From contig JBMFWA010000020.1 of assembly GCA_049965715.1 (NCBI GenBank), forward strand, positions 1 to 26,676: a DNA stretch of 26,676 nt, written 5' to 3'. How positions within the stretch are numbered: the first letter of the stretch is position 1; each line of letters starts with the position of its first letter. The position numbers were made by a program, and so were the translations under genes. Below the pieces are notes generated by a model, which saw only the letters and a program-made list of their open reading frames with translations, ran no database searches and was not told the origin of the DNA. Source of the DNA: JAKAFX01 sp049965715 (GTDB lineage: Archaea > Thermoplasmatota > Thermoplasmata > Thermoplasmatales > Thermoplasmataceae). This document shows positions 22,971 to 26,676 of the stretch, one piece after another.

Positions 22971-23234
22971 CAGTATCTGTCACAGGATGCCACAGGCATG
23001 CTCATTAGAGATTTACCGCGGAAATTCAAAAGATCAGGTTCCCAACTCATTTATCCGAATATATACCGCTTTATATTATTAAATATTTGCTATCATGTAT
23101 ACATGCATGGGAAAATTTTCCGGAGTAACGATCGCCCTCAAGGGTGAATGTAGGCTGTTACATCGGCCTGAATGATCATCGTGGGAACGACTGATTGGAT
23201 CAGAGAATATCCCAAAAAATTAAACCGGCGAAAT
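22971..23234. other. Intergenic region with orphan AT-rich promoter and palindrome
   Basis: This gap has no convincing gene. It contains ATGCC-aca-GGCAT (22987-22999), close upstream of the minus-strand gene, and an AT-rich run around 23069-23086 (TTTATATTATTAAATATT). The run is followed about 25 nt later by the perfect 12-nt palindrome CATGTATACATG (23094-23105) and an ATG at 23107 that could encode only about 22 residues. A small RNA or regulatory leader is possible. No tRNA-like fold was found by eye. Confidence 0.3.
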
Positions 23235-23235
23235 G

Positions 23236-23263
23236 TTAATATACTATGCCTAACTACGTTAGG
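23236..23263 (+). promoter_or_regulatory. Promoter with DtxR-type palindromic operator
   Basis: TTAATATA (23236-23243) is the TATA box. CCTAAC-tac-GTTAGG (23249-23263) is a perfect inverted repeat resembling DtxR/IdeR-type boxes (TTAGG half-sites). It lies between the TATA box and the predicted start of transcription near 23265, ideal for repression. AGGATGAT (23261-23268), partly inside the operator, may act as the Shine-Dalgarno sequence for ATG 23275. Confidence 0.6.
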
Positions 23264-23274
23264 ATGATACTAAT

Positions 23275-23685
23275 ATGACTACAAATGATATTCAGCAGTT
23301 AACCAGAAAAGAGAGGGATTTTCTTGTTAAGATTGTGGAAGAGCAGCACCAGTTCCCTCTCAGGCTTGCAGACGTGGCAAGATACATGAATGTCAAGCCT
23401 CCCACGGCGCTGGAGGTGGTGCGCAGGCTCTCCAGAAAAGGACTTGTAATCTCAAGTTCCGGGATGATCATGCCGACAGAGGAGGGAAAGGAAGAGTACA
23501 GCGAAATAATCGAGGCACACAGGGTTATGGAATACGTCGCCTTTTCTTCCGGGGAACCTCTTGAAAACGCATGCAGCGAGGTCTGCAGGTACGATTACCT
23601 TATGGATCACGAGACTGTGGAGAAACTCTGGAATATTCTTGGAAAACCCAAAGAGTGCCCTCATGGCAAGCCTATAAGGAGCTGA
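23275..23685 (+). CDS. DtxR/MntR-type metal-dependent regulator
   Basis: A 136-aa metalloregulator with an N-terminal winged HTH (FPLRLADVARYMNVKPPTALEVVRRLSRKGLV, about residues 27-58) and the DtxR dimerisation domain, ending in the family tail PKECPHGKPI. There is no C-terminal SH3 domain. In the primary metal site, DtxR has CRWEH; here the same segment is C104-R-Y-D-Y108, keeping the Cys but replacing Glu with Asp and His with Tyr. Metal specificity may differ from iron/manganese relatives. It is first in an operon with a metal permease (4-nt gap) and likely autorepressed through the palindrome at 23249-23263. Confidence 0.85.
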   Translation: MTTNDIQQLTRKERDFLVKIVEEQHQFPLRLADVARYMNVKPPTALEVVRRLSRKGLVISSSGMIMPTEEGKEEYSEIIEAHRVMEYVAFSSGEPLENACSEVCRYDYLMDHETVEKLWNILGKPKECPHGKPIRS

Positions 23686-23689
23686 TGAT

Positions 23690-24685
23690 ATGTACATAAA
23701 TCTATGGAATCCTGTCTATGACGGCATCTACATGACAATACTGGTATCGTATCTACTCGGGATAGTACATGGTATAACCCCTGATGAGCATACCTGGCCA
23801 ATAACATTCTCGTATGCTGTGGGAAGCTATTCGGTGAAGGGAGGTGCCAAGGCAGGGCTCATATTCTCAAGTGGATTCACTCTGGAGAGGGCACTCATGT
23901 CGGAACTGGCAGCGCTTGCTCTCGCAAGCTTCATGGAAGTGACATTTTTCAACGGCGTCATCTACGTGGTTGTCGGGACAGTCATGGCGCTCTCAGGTTT
24001 CTACATCGCGAACAAGTTGAAATATCCACATGTGCACATAATAGAAACAAGTCTCTACAGGCTGTTTGGAATCCATAAGGGTCACTTGGACAAGGAAGAG
24101 GGGGAAATGCATCATACGGAGAACCCAGTGATGAGAAAGGAGAACGGTGTTTACAAGCCTATTCCAATGAGGCTTGCTTTCTTCCATGGCCTGATTGCCG
24201 GTTTCGGTTTTGGGGCATTTGCAATAATAATCTACTTTGTCCTTGCTCCGAGCATGCCAATATACATCGGGTTCCTGCCGGGCTTGATGTTCGGTCTCGG
24301 GACTATGACGATGCAGGTTATCGCAGGGATGTTTTTCGGGAAATGGCTCACCAAGAAGAAGAAACTTGGTCAGTCGGGGATAGCATATGTTGCCAGAGGA
24401 GTCAGTCACTTCGTACTCTCCTATGGTGGGATAGCGTTTGTGATAGCAGGAATAAGCGCCATCGTCTATCCAAGTATATGGAACTACAGCATAATAACCG
24501 GGCTTCATGTACATAATCTTGATGCCCTCGGGCTTCCGTTCTTCCTGGTGGTGATTTCAGTCATTGTCCTGGGATATGCAGGCTATAAGATCAACCTGAA
24601 CAGAGCCGTAAAGATGCAGGAGAATGGTGAGTTCCCCAACGGGCCGGAGCTAGTGAATGACGTGTCAAAAAAGGAGCCGACATAA
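23690..24685 (+). CDS. NiCoT-like metal permease
   Basis: A 331-aa polytopic membrane protein, about 7-8 helices. The N-terminal helix carries LGIVHGITPDEHTWPITFSY, in which His27-x4-Asp32-Glu-His34 resembles the HX4DH metal-selectivity motif of nickel/cobalt transporters with one extra residue. A cytoplasmic loop (about residues 110-150) is histidine-rich (YPHVH, GIHKGH, EMHH), suggesting metal binding or sensing. Later helices include FFHGLIAGFGFGAFAIII and LPGLMFGLGTMTMQVIAG. Its coupling to a DtxR-type regulator (SD-like GGAG/GATGAT just before the ATG) supports transition-metal uptake or export. Metal and direction are undetermined; TauE/SafE-type exporters are an alternative. Confidence 0.8.
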   Translation: MYINLWNPVYDGIYMTILVSYLLGIVHGITPDEHTWPITFSYAVGSYSVKGGAKAGLIFSSGFTLERALMSELAALALASFMEVTFFNGVIYVVVGTVMALSGFYIANKLKYPHVHIIETSLYRLFGIHKGHLDKEEGEMHHTENPVMRKENGVYKPIPMRLAFFHGLIAGFGFGAFAIIIYFVLAPSMPIYIGFLPGLMFGLGTMTMQVIAGMFFGKWLTKKKKLGQSGIAYVARGVSHFVLSYGGIAFVIAGISAIVYPSIWNYSIITGLHVHNLDALGLPFFLVVISVIVLGYAGYKINLNRAVKMQENGEFPNGPELVNDVSKKEPT

Positions 24686-24714
24686 TCGATTTCTGATATG
24701 CAGATTTTGAATTG

Positions 24715-24743
24715 CCCCAGGTGTTGGGGGTGCATTTATTTTG
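24715..24743 (+). terminator. Hairpin and T-rich tract after the permease
   Basis: CCCCA-ggtgt-TGGGG (24715-24729) is a perfect 5-bp GC-rich stem, followed by TGCATTTATTTTG. It lies 30 nt after the permease stop and could terminate the regulator-permease operon, although archaeal termination mainly needs the T-rich tract. Confidence 0.4.
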
Positions 24744-24936
24744 TATGGTTAATCTGGAAATAGAAGGGAAAAGAACGCCATGAATTGAACAGTAACCTTC
24801 CGATACTGTGCAATATGGATTCAGCGATCAGAAACACACCGACTCCTGTTAGCAGAAACTGAATTTCCAAAATAAGTTCAGGGTGTTCGTAGACTAGAAA
24901 TTGTTGGCTGTGTGAAACCTGTTCGGTTTTCAACAC
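24736..24936 (-). CDS. Doubtful small membrane ORF
   Basis: A 66-aa frame from GTG 24936 with one strong hydrophobic segment (LILEIQFLLTGVGVFLIAES) and a basic C-terminal part. There is no SD, no TATA box at the right distance and no familiar sequence. It may be a small membrane protein, a gene remnant or chance. The remainder of the 24744-25068 gap shows nothing else I can support. Confidence 0.2.
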   Translation of the reverse strand: MLKTEQVSHSQQFLVYEHPELILEIQFLLTGVGVFLIAESILHSIGRLLFNSWRSFPFYFQINHTK

Positions 24937-25068
24937 TTCTGAATTATCTCAAAGGTTTTGAAATGCACCTAACCCCGATCTGCCGATCACATTATGGCAA
25001 TGCCTGAAGAGCAGGTCCAAATCGGTATGGGAAAGTGAGACAGAAATTCTCCAGCTGGATGCCAGAAA

Positions 25069-25080
25069 TGTTTATATGAA
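25069..25080 (+). promoter_or_regulatory. TATA box for the DUF4870-like gene
   Basis: GTTTATATGAAA is AT-rich and about 40 nt upstream of ATG 25114, predicting a leader of roughly 15 nt that contains GAGAGGA just before the start codon. Confidence 0.4.
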
Positions 25081-25113
25081 AACTAATGCTCTATCGGAGT
25101 GTAGGCGAGAGGA

Positions 25114-25425
25114 ATGGATGTTGCAGGAAACGACAACAGGATCATGTATATCTTCGCATACCTGCTCACATGGGTATCCGGCATAATAGTGTATATTCTG
25201 TATGCAGACAGGGACAGAAACCTCAAGTTTCATGCGGTTCAGTCTATTCTTCTGGGCGTGGTGATAACAGTCATCGGGATACTTTCGGTATTTCTCTTTT
25301 TTCCGGTCTCTATTGTGGCCAATCTGTTCACTTTCCTGCTTTACATATACGGGCTCTATGTTGGATACAAGGCCTACACAGGAGTCAACATAGTCATGCC
25401 AGTGATAGGCGACATGGCCAAGTAG
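25114..25425 (+). CDS. DUF4870/Tic20-like small membrane protein
   Basis: A 103-aa protein with three hydrophobic helices: IMYIFAYLLTWVSGIIVYIL, a central SILLGVVITVIGILSVFLFF and LFTFLLYIYGLYVGY. The diagnostic segment between the first two, DRDRNLKFHAVQS, places it in the DUF4870 group (Tic20-like fold), whose function is unknown. Length is normal for the group. It is monocistronic or weakly linked to the following surface-protein gene, 46 nt downstream. Confidence 0.75.
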   Translation: MDVAGNDNRIMYIFAYLLTWVSGIIVYILYADRDRNLKFHAVQSILLGVVITVIGILSVFLFFPVSIVANLFTFLLYIYGLYVGYKAYTGVNIVMPVIGDMAK

Positions 25426-25471
25426 TTGCCTTCTCATATTCCGCATATGTCAGTCTGTAAGAAAGAGCTAT

Positions 25472-26132
25472 ATGGCCAAGAGAGGACAGGCACTCAGGAT
25501 GCACAGTCGAAACAGGTTGTTACAGTACTTGAAAAGACATTCCGGGGTTGTAATTTCAGTTTTTGTAGCGCCTGATGCTGTTTTCTTCCATCATGCTCTT
25601 TGAATATCTAACCGGATCCCCGTCACAGATTCCCGTACTCAGGATTATGTCGGTCCAGTATGGGCCAATTGGTTCCAGCAACAGCACATTCACTTCCCCG
25701 CAGGTCTTCAATGAATCAGGAAATGGCTTCAGCGTTGAATTCGAAATTCTTCCAGGCCCGACGCTCGTAATTCAACCCGGATATAGCACATATGTCTGGT
25801 TCGGAAATGCAGCCATTAATGAGACAGTTTCTTCCCCCTATACCGGTGTGACGTTCCATATTATCGGTTCAAGTTATACGATTGGAAACTACACAATGTA
25901 TTCGCCCGACTTTCATCACATGGACAATAGCCCGATGCTGTTCCTGATGTACAAAATAGGACCCGCCATAACTTCATATGATCAGGAGGGCCACAATTAT
26001 TCCGGTAATGGCACAATAGATATCGTGCCAGTGATCTATTCAGGCCCTTTTCACTTTGCCCAATCCCCTCAGGCAATCAACTTCAAGACACCTTATCCGT
26101 GGTACTACATTCAGCATGTCTTCGTCACATAA
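25472..26132 (+). CDS. Membrane-anchored surface protein with apparent frameshift
   Basis: The long frame (25575-26132) encodes an extracellular-type domain rich in Ser, Asn, Tyr and Gly, with six N-glycosylation sequons (NST, NES, NET, NYT, NYS, NGT), but begins inside a hydrophobic stretch. In another frame, ATG 25472 encodes a basic segment (MAKRGQALRMHSRNRLLQYLKRH) followed by SGVVISVFVA. Dropping one C at 25571-25572 fuses the frames into SVFVALMLFSSIMLFEYL, a perfect signal-anchor helix, giving about 219 aa. CATATG (25444-25449) is about 25 nt before ATG 25472. This is therefore a frameshifted gene or a one-base sequence error. T-rich sequence after 26219 may terminate it. Function unknown. 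Confidence 0.6.
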
Positions 26133-26349
26133 GAGCAAGAAGAACTGACATCAGAACAGATTCTGAATACCTTCTGACAACAGAACTTTCAAGGTGGCGG
26201 GCAATCTGAATGATCTGCTCTTCTTACATCTTACTTTCAGTTTTCTGTGATCCATCAGATTATTCACTGGCTATGAGTAGAAGGTAATGTTTACAGGCAA
26301 TAATAACAAATCAACCTCTTCGGCAGAGAATCGGAGGGACGTCCGGGTT

Positions 26350-26676
26350 CTAAGCCCCACATTTCATTTTTACTACGATTCCCGTTTCACAAAGTTTATT
26401 CTTGGTTTCTGCTGGGAAATGGACCGCTTCAATGATGCTTGAAGAAAATATTCCAGTCCATCCCTTCCCATAAACCTCGTAAAGACTTCCGTATTCATAT
26501 TTCGTTGGATTGTATGAGTAATATGAACAATCCACATGGAAATTCTCATTTGAAATAGCGATCACAAAGATATTTGTAAGTTTTCCAAACATTTCCTTGT
26601 TTATCGCTTCATCTATGCTTTGTTGGAATCTTTCCTGGAAGTCCCCTTTCATGGACATGATGTATTTCAAAAACAA
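26350..26676 (-). CDS. Unrecognised partial ORF at the right edge
   Basis: 108 residues of a frame that remains open to the window end and probably continues beyond it. In-window start candidates are TTG at the edge and internal ATGs (MSMKGDFQERF). It begins helical and charged, then has beta-rich aromatic sequence (VDCSYYSYNPTKYEYGSLYEVYGKGW) and ends ETGIVVKMKCGA. No family recognised. The 26133-26349 gap before it holds no supported gene. Confidence 0.45.
   Translation of the reverse strand: MFLKYIMSMKGDFQERFQQSIDEAINKEMFGKLTNIFVIAISNENFHVDCSYYSYNPTKYEYGSLYEVYGKGWTGIFSSSIIEAVHFPAETKNKLCETGIVVKMKCGA

Noticed and set aside
343..23032. The 10-mer AATTCAAAAG occurs at 343-352, 21975-21984, 22014-22023 and 23023-23032.
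   Set aside because: The copies lie in unrelated contexts (coding and intergenic), with irregular spacing and little shared flank, so chance in AT-rich sequence explains them.
23993..24514. Long minus-strand frame opposite the metal permease.
   Set aside because: Antisense shadow of a clear membrane protein; no start signals.
24686..25113. Search for a tRNA or other structured RNA in the gap after the permease.
   Set aside because: No cloverleaf, T-arm consensus or anticodon arrangement could be found by eye; only a terminator-like hairpin is supported.

Overview
The window looks like a chromosomal segment of a Thermoplasmatales-type archaeon (Thermoplasma relatives, moderate G+C). The evidence is archaeal prefoldin alpha, an archaeal FtsY next to phosphoglycerate kinase, a geranylgeranyl-reductase-family flavoprotein, a COG1709-like XRE regulator, a UDP-sulfoquinovose synthase, and TATA boxes placed about 25 nt before start codons (leaderless initiation). 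Genus cannot be fixed from the sequence. No rRNA, tRNA, CRISPR array, insertion sequence or phage gene was seen.

Layout. 1-3.3 kb: an unrecognised 323-aa protein, convergent with a coupled pair (geranylgeranyl-reductase-like flavoprotein then EamA permease). 3.3-5.7 kb: a DsrE-like protein and MFS transporter, then the COG1709-like regulator with a probable self-operator. 5.7-8.3 kb: minus-strand housekeeping operon pgk - prefoldin alpha - ftsY. 8.4-11.2 kb: TDT-family transporter and a cysteine-poor AhpD-like protein in one operon, an Lrp/AsnC regulator, and a divergent 51-aa small ORF. 11.3-13.3 kb: a GalU-like nucleotidyltransferase convergent with a UDP-sulfoquinovose synthase (Agl3/SQD1), together fitting sulfosugar supply for surface glycans. 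13.3-21.2 kb: acyl-CoA region. Its minus-strand operon is ligase - MaoC hydratase - thiolase-like protein - DUF35 protein - second ligase. A third ligase, followed by an unrecognised protein, is divergent from it. 21.3-26.7 kb: MarC permease, a Cys-rich small ORF candidate, a second unrecognised protein that may be a remote paralog of the first gene, a DtxR-type regulator with palindromic operator plus a NiCoT-like metal permease, a DUF4870-like membrane protein, a surface-protein gene with an apparent frameshift, and a partial ORF at the edge.

The most interesting unit is the acyl-CoA operon. Its thiolase-like protein lacks the catalytic cysteine (Gly at that position) but is encoded with a MaoC hydratase and a DUF35 zinc-ribbon/OB protein. 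That combination resembles the hydratase/retro-aldolase (ChsH1-ChsH2-Ltp2) machinery of actinobacterial steroid side-chain degradation more than a beta-oxidation thiolase. No acyl-CoA dehydrogenase or 3-hydroxyacyl-CoA dehydrogenase is encoded nearby, which fits a hydration plus retro-aldol route. This remains inference.
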